Shown here: piece by piece, positions 1-12,111 of the stretch
Layout of the letters: the number at the start of each line of letters is the position of its first letter
Numbering within the stretch: position 1 is the stretch's first letter
Source of the DNA: Leishmania donovani
Lineage: Eukaryota > Euglenozoa > Kinetoplastea > Trypanosomatida > Trypanosomatidae
DNA: 64,000 nucleotides
NCBI RefSeq assembly: GCF_000227135.1
Contig: NC_018237.1
Coordinates: 1-64,000 of the forward strand
Reading direction: 5' to 3'
Translations under genes and position numbers: made by a program
Notes under the pieces: generated by a model
Seen by the model: the letters and a program-made list of their open reading frames with translations, nothing else
The model's database searches: none
Told to the model about the DNA's origin: nothing

Positions 1-935
1 ATCCTACTTCCCGTGGACAAGAAGTGTGAAATGGAGAGATGAAACAGGTTGCAGATAAGGTAGAAAACGTCGTAAAAAGGCTCAGAGTAATGCTGCGAAG
101 TGGAAAAGAAAAGCCAAAGCGAGTTGCGGTAGCTAGCTGGTTCGTAAGAGGCAGGTCAAATGTGGCAGTAGCGTGTCGGGGAACTTTACAGAAACACGGA
201 AAAAGAGGAGATGAGTTGTAGAGGTATGGATAGTGATGTGAGGCGGAAGAGTGCGCTACGCGGAGTGCGTCTTGGGTGGTTGCTTGTCGCGAGGAGAGCG
301 GCGAGCTTGGTATGGCTGCGCCTCAGGGGCCGGGTGCACTCCAAGACGCTCTAAAAGAGGGCCGTTCGTTTTTGCTTCCGTTCTTTGTGCGATAAGAAAG
401 GAATGAGATGTCGTGCACTTTTTGCACAAAGTGGAGCACACTAGAGAGGCTGGCTATGATGATCGCGGAAATCAGTGCCGCGTTAGGATAGAAAAAAGAA
501 AACTGGAGCGCGCAGGCTTGAGACAAGGAGAAAAATACCTCATGCTTCGAAAGTGGGGAGAGAGCTGCGTATGCTTTTCGCGCCAGCACCGAACGGGCTG
601 ATGCTCCTCTAGGCGGGCTATCAGAAAGTGTCAACCGGGTTATTTAGGTGAGATCAGAGAAAAAGGAGGTGGGAGAAGTTGTCCTTCGTTGTTAGGCAGC
701 GATGATTTACGTATTCCGAGGGCAGCCTGGGAAAAGAAAAGAGAGTCGCCCAACCATGCCGTTTCTCATGACAGTAAACAAGTTGAGGAACGCGACGGGT
801 TGAGGAAGAGGGCGAAAAAATACAGCCTAAGATACATGAACTGAGTTCAAAGGTACGCGGTAGGAAAGCGCATTTGCTGAGACAGTATAAACACCCAGAG
901 TTCATGATGTCCGGTTCGACGGCTCGCTTTATAAC
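1..935. other. AT-rich sequence with no supportable gene
   Basis: This left edge is visibly richer in A and T than the gene cluster to the right. Only short open frames occur on either strand, and none resembles a known family. It lies downstream (in the minus-strand sense) of the decayed lactate dehydrogenase gene and may have been its 3' flank. Confidence 0.5.
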
Positions 936-2360
936 TTAAGCTGCGACGTGGTCCTTGCCGTGTTCTCGCAGCAGGTGACAGATCTTACAGACGCCGATGC
1001 CGAGCTCACCAGGCAGTGAATCCCGCCTGAACGGCGTGCGATGCTGCTCTCACACCCAGCTCACGAGCACTTTTGACATCCTCTGCATCGCAGTTGGGGT
1101 TAGAGTGCGGAAGTAACCGTTGTCCATGCGCTCTCAGAAAAGGTATGGCCGGTAAGCCTTTGCGAGGTGTGCCTCTGCTTTGTCCACGCACTGCGCCCGT
1201 TTGGAAAAAGTCCACATGCACGCCGGTCGCGATGATGTGTTGCACTGTGTTGCTCTTGGAGCAGTGCATATTGGCGAAAAGGCAGCCGCGCTGTGCGTCT
1301 CGTACGGAATCCACCTACTTTCTGCATCTCAGAGAACGCATGCTACGCATCTTACTAGCCCCCTCCCTGTCCTGCCTTCAGAATGCTCTCAGCGCCTTTG
1401 TAGTCTTTCTTGGCGTCTAAGAGTCCGCTGTAGTTGCTGATGAGCGTCATGAGCACCGTCGAATACTCGTGAACCGACGTCTTGAAGTAGTTGTGCGCAC
1501 AAAAAAACAGCACCGTTTATTCAGCGACTCGCCGCAGAGAAGGATGTCGGGGACGACAGCATGCTTTAGTGTCGCCGCCGCTTTTGCATCATCTTCAGCT
1601 AACTCAAATGTGGCGGCATAGCCAGCATTGTATTCAGTTGTGGAAAAGGGACAAAGACATGCCGCGAAAGCGATGCCAAGCTTGCCCTCGCTGTTGAGGT
1701 GCAACTGAGTTCGTTCATGGCCCGCAGATGACTTGAGCACCACCTGGTTCTTCTGAAAGAAATTCTCTTGCGCGGTCAATACCAGCAGCGATATCACCTT
1801 CTCGCCGGTAATTCCGTAGGTGAGCGTGCTCGTACCGTCCCCGGAGGTGGGGATGCCATAACACCCACTCAAGGGTTGGAGAACGGATCAGGGTCGAACG
1901 CAAAGCCGTACTTGGCAATAGCTTTGTTGAGTTCGATTTTACTGACACCAGCACCAGTCCATAAACACCCACCATCGATGGTTACACGGAGACGCTTGAT
2001 ATTTGCTGTGTCGATGGCGATAGCGCCACAGTTCAAGATGCAAGCCCTTTCGAACACCGTGCATTCGCCACAGGGGGTTATAGGCACAGAATGCTTGGCA
2101 CAAATCCTCAGAATCGATTCTACTAGTGGCGGTGGCACTATCTCCGCTGCCGGAGCGCATGGGATATGAGTCGATTTGTGTTTGTTGCATATGCTATGCC
2201 GATGATCCCTGTTGAAAATGAAGCCTGTTGAGGTCAACACATGCAACGCCCTGACTTTACCAAGCGCTTGCCGGCAGAGAGCCTGATGCCTTTCGATGGG
2301 CTCCACCTCGTGCTGGGTCAGTCCCAACCGCGTCAACCACAAAAAAAAGAAGACTGTCAT
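936..2360 (-). pseudogene. Decayed D-lactate dehydrogenase-like FAD flavoprotein
   Basis: Minus-strand translation in alternating frames gives pieces that line up in order with the FAD-linked oxidase / D-lactate dehydrogenase (GlcD/DLD) family. First comes an FAD-domain piece at about 1869-2150, with SVPITPCGECTVFERACILN and then GAGVSKIELNKAIAKYGFAF. Next is a piece at 1447-1872 with SGDGTSTLTYGITGEKVISL and LKSSAGHERTQLHLNSEGKL, the counterpart of the family's GSGT and SSAGYDLT...GSEGTLG segments. Around 1380-1500 lies HEYSTVLMTLISNYSGLLDA. At 1006-1314 is NPNCDAEDVKSARELGVRAA, and finally GELGIGVCKICHLLREHGKD at about 945-1005, the remnant of the family's TGEHGIG motif. At least four frame changes or stops separate the pieces, so no functional protein can be made. 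Intact members oxidise D-lactate or related 2-hydroxyacids using FAD. The N-terminal end is not clear and may extend beyond 2360. The orientation is opposite to every intact gene here. Confidence 0.8.
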
Positions 2361-5300
2361 TTTCAGATGCCCCTGTTAGCTGGCGTGACAGCTCCATATT
2401 GGCATTTGTACGCGGTACATAAGCTCTCATGGCATGGTAGCAAAAGTATTCGAGTAACACCGGCAAAAGCAAGGTTTTCAGTCGAAAAAGCCGATATGGG
2501 CAAAAAGAGAATATCTTGGGAGAAAAGAAGCGTGTGAAAGTAAGATGCTGTAACTCGTTCGGCAGCTTCAGTGATTTACTTGCGCAGCCCCAATTCTAAA
2601 ACAAATGCCTGGACTAGCCTTCGCCAAAGTTTGCAAATCTTAAACCCTGCTGTATTTCGAAAACAATGTGCAGCTCGTCAGTCAATACACAAGAAAAAAA
2701 AAGAATGTTGTCAGAACAGGAGCGTGAAGCATTCCAGAGTATGTCATCAACACGTAGGTGCTGCAGGGTTTTCTGTATCGCAGGCAAAGTATACCGATAT
2801 TGCCTCTCTCAAACAGTGGTCCGTATTCCAATAGCACAGGCTGTGCTAATACAAGCTGTCCTCTTCTCAATCACCGACTAGCACCACTAAAAAAAAAGTG
2901 GAGGCAATTTCCTACCTCCCATTGCTCATGGACTGTCCTGGCATAAACTCAAGGGTGTGTGTAGGTGGGTGGCAGGAAAATAAGAGAAAGATTTAATTAC
3001 TTTGAATCTATATTAGAAGAAGGGTGATGATGACATTTAAAATCGGAGGCGCACGCCATGGTAAGATTCCATCCCCTTCTTTTTTTCGCACACCGATCTT
3101 CTTCATTCTGTTTCCGATCAATTGGCGATCTTATCTTCACTTCGAAAGATTTCAAGAAAAGGTAGGAAGAATACCAGTTGCTGTTTTTTTTGTTGTTGCT
3201 GTCTTTAAAGTAGCCTCTTTCAAAGAAAACCTCTACCATGATGCAGTTTCACAGAAAACGTATCCATTTCTTTCACAGAGACTAGTAAAGAGGCAAAATC
3301 CCGTGTTGACAAAAGAGAAACCCCGGGCAGCTAGATTCTCGTGTACATAGGCAATGAATCGTTGAAAAGCGAGTGATATCTGCAAAATTGGTGTACATCG
3401 CAGAATGAGCACTACACCAGAGTTTGTAGTGGAAGCAAGAGCTGCATCGCTGACTTCTCAGTTAACTCTTTTTGCATCTAATCCATCAGACGCCCGTGAC
3501 CGAGCAAATGAAGGGGAGGTGATATATTGCTCCCTCGTAGACATATACAAGGCGAATAACTCATGTGTTTTCAAGCATTAGTACGAGAAGGCAGAAACCT
3601 TATCGTCAAATACAGACGTTTTGATCGTTGTTTACTTTGTGTTCGCATCGCTTCCACTAGGAGGCCTACATATACGATTAGAGCTTTTCCACTGGTGTTC
3701 GCGCTAGCTCGTTCCGAAAGAAAAAGAAAACCTGTACTTTGGAGGGCAGATAGGATCCAAAACAAATGTAGTCTGCCCCGTACACTTTTTTTTGGCCGTC
3801 AATGCTGCTCCTCTTTCTTTTACATCAATCGTGCGCGTTCGTACCCTCACAAAAGGGAAAAGGGGGGAAAGATGATGAACGCGCGAGTACAAAGAATCTG
3901 AGTATCTTTCTTGGTGTCAAGACACCAATGAAAAGACACGTGGAAAAGCCACTTTTTCCCTTCTGCAGCAGAGGCTGGCCTCAAACTTATGTTTCGAATG
4001 AAATCTAACAACAACCACAGTGTGCACTGAGGAGCCCCTCGCAATAGCTGATAACCCAATGAAAGCAGATGAAACTGAAAAAAAAATGCTAGGTGTGAGC
4101 GGCGCTAACAAAAAAAAAAAAAACAATCCTCTCAACAGAGGAAGTGAAGATACCAGCAGTAAAAATAACGCGCTCAGTTCCCAAACTCTCAAAATCTCTG
4201 AAAAAGAGTTCTGGGACTTCAGTGTAAGGGAGAGTTTGTCTCTCTTGTGTTGAACTTTTTCTGACGTTGTCTGCTCAGTTGAAGGCGATAACTGCGATTT
4301 TCTTTTCAGTGTACTACTGCTACGTAAAAGAAAAATATTTTGCTGTCTAATACATGCGTTTTCTTCTTGCTTTCCTCGTGTTCTTTCTGACGCGATGACA
4401 GCGGCACCTCACCACGGCATCAGGGCCCATTAGCGACTCTGTTGTGAAGCCAGGCAGCTTGTATTTCTGCCAGTGACAAACACTAGAGTAACTGGTTCAA
4501 TAGCCTACAGAATGGGAAAGTGCGGGGTTTGTTGCTTGTGGCAAGCGCCGAAACGAGAAAAGGTTGGATTTCTTCATTTACCGTGGGCTTCAGATGTGCA
4601 ACCTTGTCAACTTGTGGCGCTTTCCCTGAGTAAGGTTGCCCAGGTGGACAGATGACGGCGTGTACGATCAGATTTTGGTTCGACCCCTATTACACGTTTA
4701 AGGTAAGAGTTTACTGAACAAACAAAAAGAGGTTACAGCAGCCCCATACCAATGGAATGCTGTAAAGCTTGCTTTGCCGCGAAAGCACCTGCACTCGGGC
4801 CAGAACGCAGTTCTGACGGAACTTCACAAGCGCCGTGAGGTAATCTTGATTTGTTTACCTGCCTGTGGCATCGCATTTAATGCCTCTTTTAAGATGTACG
4901 CGTTATACATCTGTTCAATAAGTTTCACTTCTCTTGCAGCAATCAAATTGATGTTTGAGGTCTATGGCAATACCAAACAAAAAAGAAAACAAGTGATGAA
5001 ATGACAGAAAACGTGAAGTCGGTGATGTTTTCCTTTTGCCGTTACATGCAGCGAACCCCATTGTGACAGAGTCAAGAAAGCAAAACAATTCCACTGGAAG
5101 GAGGCCCAACAGCAAGAGCATCATCGATGGTTTTGTCTTTTGCGTCTTGAAGACGCAGGGAGTGCGGAAATGCTGCTTTTGAAATGCACCCCACACCACT
5201 GAAGCAAAAAAAAAAGACACAAGATTATACGGACTATGTGGCATCTACTAGGAACGCCGAGCGCTGATACTGTTCGAGGCGCCTAGACAGGACTTTCACA

Positions 5301-8300
5301 GTACCGACTTCTCGTCTATCTGAGGAGTTGCTAGCGTACGTTGAGACTGGGGTGGCAGGGAAAAGTACAAGGGCTGCCAGAAAGGAGCGCGAGTTGTTCG
5401 GAGGTGGCGGCGCACGATGCTAAGCGCAGAGAGGCTCGCCGTTTTTCTCGGCAAACTGCAGGGCTGGAGCTGTGCCGTTGCACAAAACGTCATATTTATG
5501 CTGGCATGTTGTGATCAGAGAGGTCTCGTAAGTCTTCTCGGTTCTCGAGTGAACGCATCTGGCGCGTGTGTGTCACTTGCTCCTGTTGAAATCAGCGAGG
5601 GTGGTTATTCTTGCTCGTCTGTGTATGTCTTGCGCGCACTTGCGGTGAAGGAAAGCAAAGAGCTGGGGGCGCGCGAAGATGCTGATGAAGCCTTTGGCAA
5701 ACTTGAACTCCGTTCGATTTTCGTCGCCTAGGACGACGGAGTTGTGATTGACACGTCTCACTGGAGAGATGGACGAAGTCCATCGCGTTGGCCAAGTTGC
5801 AGCGCTCTTGAATTCTTGGCTGAGGATTTTGCCCCCCCCCTTCCCATTGCATACAAATGCTGTGGCATAGAAGATTGCTAGCTGCGTTCCAGCGAGAGGT
5901 ATCCAGGTACGCGTATGGTGAGCGATGCATACCAACACGCGCGAGCATTACGGCATGCAGTAAAATGCAGTTTCGAGATTAACGGGTATTTCAGGATTAT
6001 CTTCTAGCTCTTTTTTTCCTTATGAGATGTGCTTGGCTTGTGTTTTGCTGAGCCAATAAAGGGAGCTTTTATGTGGTGCGCAAGCGAACCAGGCCACGCG
6101 GGGGTGCAGGTCTGATAGCTGTAGCTCCGTTCCTCTAAATGATGTCACCACTCTGCGAGTCTGCGGTGCTTGCAGGTGTGGAGGCTGGGTTTGAAGTCTG
6201 CAGGTATTATATTGACAGCGCCTCTCACGCGCATTTGTTTGTAATCCCGTTGGCTGGTTATGTCTTTGGATGAAGAGTGTATGCTGCTCTAGGTACAGGC
6301 CATCTGTGACGGCCTTCGCTAGAATAGTACCTGAACGTTTTTTTTTTGATTTTTTACCTACGCTAATGCTACTGCTTTCACTGTGCGGCATCGTTTTTTT
6401 TTTTTTCCGGTTGCTGTGGAGGTAGAGGGTTCTTGTACTGCTCGGAGCCGTTGCCTTTCTTTTGTATAAGACATAGAGACCAACTTCGGTTCACTGGCGG
6501 GCAAGACTTTTTTGCCTGCTGTCATTATGTAGTTTAATGCAATCATCCACTTTTCGTCTTGTTGACTAGCTGGTCTCCCTAAGGCTAGTAACAGTACGGA
6601 CAGCCTGTAAGGAATTCCTGTTATCGGGAAATTCGCAATTCCGTCATGACGCTCGTCTACCTGCGCGTTGACTCCCCGGAAGTGCCGACTTGACGGGCTG
6701 TGTGGAACAGGACGATTCATCCTCAAATGACAGTGGCAGATTGTTTTTCCCGCCATCTTCTCTCTTCTCAGTAATAAAGCACTTGAACTGCTGTTTAAGC
6801 TCATTCTTGAGAGAGGTCTCAACTCTATACGGTGAGATCGAGTTGTCCTCACTACTTCGATGCTCTTGCGCACGCGCTATGAAAGAAGCTTCCATGGATC
6901 TTTTGTTCTACGTTCTGTAACGCTAGTCGTTGACTACGCTTTCCAATGCGACGCTATCATCGAGTTGCCACGACTGCGATGAGTCAAAGAAGAGGTGCCT
7001 CTTTTTATAATTTTGCCTTCTGCGTGGTATAATCTCTTGGTGTTTTTAGTGAGTCGGCCCGAGGGCCGTGTGTACATGCAAGAAGCGCTTCTGATGGAGT
7101 TGTTTCGTTCATTGGTCACGCAGAACACCGCACTGGATGCTGTGTGCGCATTTTAGGCAAGATTTTTGTTCTTCGTGCGACTCATGCACTGGCTGTGGTA
7201 GGACTGTGCTTTCATGTTTTAAAGCGGTAGCGTTTCCTTGGACATCGGACGCTGCTACCAACCCGAGTTTGTGCGGCACCGACAAAGGAAAAGCGCCGCC
7301 TCGAGCATCGCGGTACGTAACTTGTATCGGAACATTTGTACGCAAAAGCTCGATTTTCTACTGCTGTATTCCGTGTGAAGAATTTTCTAGTTCAAGAAAA
7401 GAAGTATATTCTCTTTTCTGTTAGAGCAGATCGTAGGCTTGCGATGCGGAGAACCAGTAGGCCCCGAAGTAGATGAGCATCCGCAGCAAGGTATTTTTAC
7501 CGATTTCCGTCATATTATATGAAGGAGCGCAAGAGCTCTGGTCTTGCGGGCAACGTGTCTGCTTTCGCTCATGCGCCTCTTGCATCACTGTTCTTCTAGA
7601 TGCTCTGTTCAAGACGTCTTCAGCTCTCGGGCACTTGGCTATCTGTGTTTTCTTTTTCCGCTTATGGTGGTGCAAAATGTAAGCTTTGAACGTCTAATTT
7701 GTGCTGCTTGGAGATCTTCGATGCAGGTAGGTCTAATCATCTCGCATGTGTGTTTGCCAAGGTTTTTTTTTTTCCTCGCTCGATGCTCAGAAATACCGTA
7801 GTCAACAAGCTTTTACGTGCGTCGTTGTGACGGCTACTTTTTCGTTCCGATGACGCCGGTTTTGCTCGCACCGTAAGCCGTTATCGTGCGGCTGATGGTT
7901 GTGTCCTAGCTCCTGCTCTTCTAGATGGGTCCTGAAGTTCTGTTTCTGCGAGCAACCGTTGCTGTTACAGGAAAATCGTAGCTTCCTGGATGTAGTATTG
8001 GCCTGCTATGTTGCAATGGGTGTCATTTTAGTGGTGCTTGTGCTCATTCATCGCTGAAGTGGTGATAGTCGGTTTTTCTGTTCTCGATCGTCATGTTATG
8101 CGCTGGCGCTGATGGTGCTCTCTGATCCACCTTCAGTGGCAATGTCTCCTTCTCGGAAGTGTTTTCTTTCCTCTCACCACATCAAGGTCACAAAACCTTT
8201 CTCTAGCTCTGGCTGATGCTGATAGCTGTTAGCTATTGCTTCGCCAGCCACTTCTGAAGCTGCTTTCGGAGCAGTACAAGATTGATTCGAACGCCTTGCT

Positions 8301-8928
8301 TTTGCTAATATGATAAGAAAAGGGCTTGTGTGTCTCCCTTGCCATTCTTATTGTCTCGTGCGAGGGAAAGGCTAGCTACATTTTTGTCCTTCGGGGTGCA
8401 GGACTACTCACTACCTGAGCGCACAGGTTTCTGGACTACTTCAGCCTCGCTATCGGCCCAGAGGAAAAGGTGATTGCGTAGTTCTGCTTGTAGCGGTTTG
8501 AGAGGATGCAAGCGCAGAAAGGGAAAAAGAGCAACGAAACAATGACATAGAAGATGGCATATCTATCTGTCGATGGTGAAATAACATATGCTATGCATAT
8601 GTAAAAGAGACGTTTTTGTCCAACGAGTGTGTGCTGAACGAGCGTCGTTTCCCGGGCTGGATTTGAGGAATCTGCGTTTCGCGGATACCTGTACGACTTT
8701 CTCACTCCATTTTGAAATGAGCAAATGTTGGTCATTCATTGCGCTTGCACGAACCCCTTTGTCTCTCGACCCACCTATCATGGCCGTTGTTCGTAGTTCA
8801 GTGGAGAAAAAAGACAGGGAAACTGAACTTGCTTCATCATCTAGCTATCAAAAGAGCAAATGCTGGAGAACACTAGGTAGATTTTTTTTGCCTTCTAGCT
8901 TTTTCTTATCATCCGTGCAAGTGCGGCT
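2361..8928. other. AT-rich, gene-poor stretch; candidate divergent strand-switch region
   Basis: About 6.6 kb with no intact recognisable gene. It separates a dead minus-strand gene from the long + strand cluster that begins at 8929. In trypanosomatids such divergent junctions are where RNA polymerase II transcription usually starts, but no promoter motif can be read here and the assignment is an inference. Fragments with protein-like composition occur on the minus strand near 5573-5948 and 6358-6895, but they are broken and I could not assign them to a family. Homopolymer A and T runs are common; long CA/TG tracts and the strong C/T bias of the cluster spacers are not. Confidence 0.4.
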
Positions 8929-11900
8929 ATGAACTTTCTCACCGGTATCTATAGCGATGCCTCTTACCGTTTTTACTGGGATACAAACCCTCGGTTTTGC
9001 GTAGCTGCTGTGGCCTCACATGTCGAGGATGCCGAAAAAGTGTCGCAGGTGTTGCAGCAAGTATCGCCGCGCATGACCATTGTTTGCACGGACAAGATCG
9101 TCTTGGATACATCAAGAAAAGCAGCTTCATCGAGCGATGCATCTCAGCTTCTGCGAAGCGATTGGTGCGTGAAGCGCCAAAAGTCGGTTTTTAGCTGCAT
9201 TGTCTTGGTTTGCTTTCTTGATCGTCTCGGCGTTAATGTCACAGCTGCAAAGTTAAGTGAGGAGCTGGTGCTGTGTCTTGGAGCTTCGGTCGAATCGATG
9301 CGCTGCGACGTTGTGTTTGCTCCGGTCGCGGAGTCGACCGCCGACAGCAATGAAGAGCTCAGGGACAGCATTGAAAAGAGCTTGAGATCTCTGCTCGGAA
9401 GCCGCCTTGCCGGATCGGTGCTACAAACGATCGAAAACGGTGTGTGGAGGGGTATTGCTGCCCTGCAAAGTCTCGTATTTGACAGCACGGTTGCTTATCA
9501 CAAGGGAGAAGTGCGGCGACTCCGTGACCGCAAAGAGATGCTTAATGACGATAGCGATCAGCGACGTGCTCTGCCGGGGCTACATTTTAAAATTGGCTGG
9601 CATTATTTGGTGCTTCACAACTTTTCGAGCGCAAGGCAGCAGATGCTGTCGGGCCTGCGGAAAATTAAGACTCTTTTTCCCCTTTTCCCCTCCTTTGAGG
9701 CTCGCTTGTGTGGATGTGTTTTTCTGTGGCATTTTTTGTTTTGTATTTCTGTGAGTGAAGGCCATCTCAGCAGCTCTTCGGAGGTGTACCAGGAAATACG
9801 GTGCTTTGTGGATTGGATAGGGACGGCTTACGGTGGTAGCGTCAAAGACGAGTGCCAGACGGTTGTCTTGGTTCTCACGAAAGTCATGGAGGCAGAGTGG
9901 CTCGAGTACCTGGCCCGGAAAACAGAAAACCTGATGGCGCGACAGTGTTGTGATTACCTTGTGGCGTCTGCGCAGGCGTTGCAGGATTGCGATGCATTTT
10001 TCCCATCTCGTAAAGAAAGCATCGCCATCGAGGCGCCGTCACACATTGGAGAGGAGGAACTCCTGGGCAACCACGCGTCTGCGTTGTGGAAGTCCTTCGA
10101 TAAAAGCGCTCTTCGTGGCCGGATCGCTCGGCTTCTGGCAGAAGCAAAGGCAGTGAGCTCGTCTCGGGAGACAGAGGTTGATTATCTTGCGTTTCTCGCC
10201 GGCAACGAGTTGATGGACGGTGTCCCCGATACCGAGATGATCGATCGCATGCTTGTGAAGGCGAGCAGCACGATCATCTCCCGGCTAGCTGAAATGGCGT
10301 GGGGCAGTGCCCGTTCGTGGAGTGCACTGTCCCCACGCTTGACTATTGCCCTCCTGCTGCATGGCTGTGTTGACGCCCTGGGCCACGCGGAACAGGAAAG
10401 GTACTATCTGCGTATGCACGAGTTGGAGGGGTGTCTCCACAATGACGTCGTCCTGGAGTACCCGAAAGGAAGACTGCAGTCTCCCTTCACTGCTGTGGCC
10501 TATTTTGACGAGGAGAGCGCCAAGGTAGTTGGGGACTCAGCACGAGTGGTTGTCACGCTTTATTCTACCTCTGCAGCATGCATCGACGTCGACGTGCGCA
10601 TGCTCGCCCTCTCTTCTGGGACGGTGGCTGGAGCCACAGAGACCCAAGTGCCGTTCAGCCCGGCTCGGTGCGTTAAACTGTCTGCCTCGTGTCCACAAGA
10701 GCTTGCCGTCGACGTGCCGCTTTCACACAGTGGAGAGTATGTGTGTAGCAGCTTGACGGCCGACGTCCATGTTGGCGGGATTTGTGCCACCACGCGGTGG
10801 CGCTTCGCCGTCGGGCCCTCTAGTGTGGCGGGTAGGTCCGCAGCCGGCACACGCGCGGTGCTCTCTGCGAAAATATATCGGCAAGTGCTGCAGGTGTTGA
10901 ATCCACCGACTACTTTCAGGGTGGAGTGCCCCTCTCTCCTTGAAGCTGTTGAGGGAGAGTGCGCTGAGTGCGACATTGTCATTTCGTGTGCTTTGCTCGG
11001 GGTGCGGAATGGCTACATGACCCTCCCACACGAGCCGAAGCTGTTCCGGGCCGTGTGTTGGGCCAGCGCGAACGAGCCACTCCCTGTCACGGAGACCGGC
11101 GGGCAGGCGCGCTATGCGGTGCCGGACCTAGCAGCCGATGAGTCTGTGCGGCTCCTTGTGAGTATTGCCTGCATTCGTAGCGCCGAGTTTCGCCTCCCCA
11201 TCGCCTTTGAATACTCCACAGATCGCTACGGCGGCGTCAGTTGCTGCCGAACGCTCCACATATCAGTTGACCCACCTTTCAACGCTGAGCACTCAATGAT
11301 TGGTGGAAGCCTATGGGGTGACGCCGCGGCGGCAATGTCTGTCCCGTCGACAAGCTCGTCGTACGCACAGTACGACAAGAGCGTCCTGGTGAAAGCCGCC
11401 GACATCTTTAGCTCCCCGCTGGTCACCAACTGGAAGGACGACTGCGCCCTCTATTTTTTCACGAAGGAGACGACAGCGAAGGAATTTGTGTTTCAGCGGG
11501 GTGACACCGTGACGCTAAGCAGTACGTTTCGTTGCACCGCGAAGAGGGGTATCACAGTCCTCCACGCTGAAGTTGTCGCCGGCGATGACGTTGACGTGCT
11601 GTCGTTCTGCTGCGGCGAGGAGAGCTCGTTTCTCGAGGAAGGTGAGTGCGTCACAATGGTGACGCGCTTTCAAGCCAAACGTCTTGGACGGTTTAACCCA
11701 GGCTTCATACGCATCTTTTTCGCTCCCCAGCGCACAGCGGCGCGCCTGTACTCCGACGTGTGCATTCCAACCGTCTACATCGAGGACTTCGGGGTGCAGG
11801 TGTCCGCAAAGTATCCGCTGGTTACACCATACGGCTCGCCTCTCGAGCTGGACGTCTCCATTTACAACGCGGCCGGCGTTCCGTTCATTGGTGAGCTGTT

Positions 11901-12111
11901 GCTGGACCCACAGACAGATGACTTTGTGTGCGCAGCCACAACACGCAGGTCGCTTCAAATCGGGCCGACTGAAGGGAGTGTGACACGATACGTGCTCACC
12001 CCTCTTCGTGCAGGTGAGCTGAAGCTGCCTCGTTTCCATGTCCGATGTGATGCAACGTCGCGTCTCGTCGCCAGCGCTGATGAGAGCTACGTCGTGCATG
12101 TCCTTCCCTGA
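8929..12111 (+). CDS. TRAPP complex subunit 11 / foie gras-like protein
   Basis: A 1060-residue protein that I assign to the TRAPPC11 (foie gras/gryzun) family of vesicle-tethering subunits acting in ER-Golgi transport. Near residues 73-100 there is a segment with LLRSDWCVKRQKSVF followed by a hydrophobic strand, like the N-terminal region of TRAPPC11. From about residue 218 a helical stretch beginning HFKIGWHYLVLHNFSSARQQ fits the TPR-like foie gras domain. The second half (about 520-1060) is rich in beta strand with no catalytic signature, as expected for the Ig-like gryzun region. The length is close to the usual 1100 residues. It is the first gene of the + strand cluster. A T/C-rich tract lies directly before the ATG (about 8882-8910), so the 5' UTR would be very short. 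TRAPPC10 is the main alternative. The family call rests on diffuse similarity. Confidence 0.6.
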   Translation: MNFLTGIYSDASYRFYWDTNPRFCVAAVASHVEDAEKVSQVLQQVSPRMTIVCTDKIVLDTSRKAASSSDASQLLRSDWCVKRQKSVFSCIVLVCFLDRLGVNVTAAKLSEELVLCLGASVESMRCDVVFAPVAESTADSNEELRDSIEKSLRSLLGSRLAGSVLQTIENGVWRGIAALQSLVFDSTVAYHKGEVRRLRDRKEMLNDDSDQRRALPGLHFKIGWHYLVLHNFSSARQQMLSGLRKIKTLFPLFPSFEARLCGCVFLWHFLFCISVSEGHLSSSSEVYQEIRCFVDWIGTAYGGSVKDECQTVVLVLTKVMEAEWLEYLARKTENLMARQCCDYLVASAQALQDCDAFFPSRKESIAIEAPSHIGEEELLGNHASALWKSFDKSALRGRIARLLAEAKAVSSSRETEVDYLAFLAGNELMDGVPDTEMIDRMLVKASSTIISRLAEMAWGSARSWSALSPRLTIALLLHGCVDALGHAEQERYYLRMHELEGCLHNDVVLEYPKGRLQSPFTAVAYFDEESAKVVGDSARVVVTLYSTSAACIDVDVRMLALSSGTVAGATETQVPFSPARCVKLSASCPQELAVDVPLSHSGEYVCSSLTADVHVGGICATTRWRFAVGPSSVAGRSAAGTRAVLSAKIYRQVLQVLNPPTTFRVECPSLLEAVEGECAECDIVISCALLGVRNGYMTLPHEPKLFRAVCWASANEPLPVTETGGQARYAVPDLAADESVRLLVSIACIRSAEFRLPIAFEYSTDRYGGVSCCRTLHISVDPPFNAEHSMIGGSLWGDAAAAMSVPSTSSSYAQYDKSVLVKAADIFSSPLVTNWKDDCALYFFTKETTAKEFVFQRGDTVTLSSTFRCTAKRGITVLHAEVVAGDDVDVLSFCCGEESSFLEEGECVTMVTRFQAKRLGRFNPGFIRIFFAPQRTAARLYSDVCIPTVYIEDFGVQVSAKYPLVTPYGSPLELDVSIYNAAGVPFIGELLLDPQTDDFVCAATTRRSLQIGPTEGSVTRYVLTPLRAGELKLPRFHVRCDATSRLVASADESYVVHVLP

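Noticed and set aside
4660..4700. GGTTCGA motif resembling a tRNA B box
   Set aside because: No A box at the right distance and no cloverleaf can be drawn around it.
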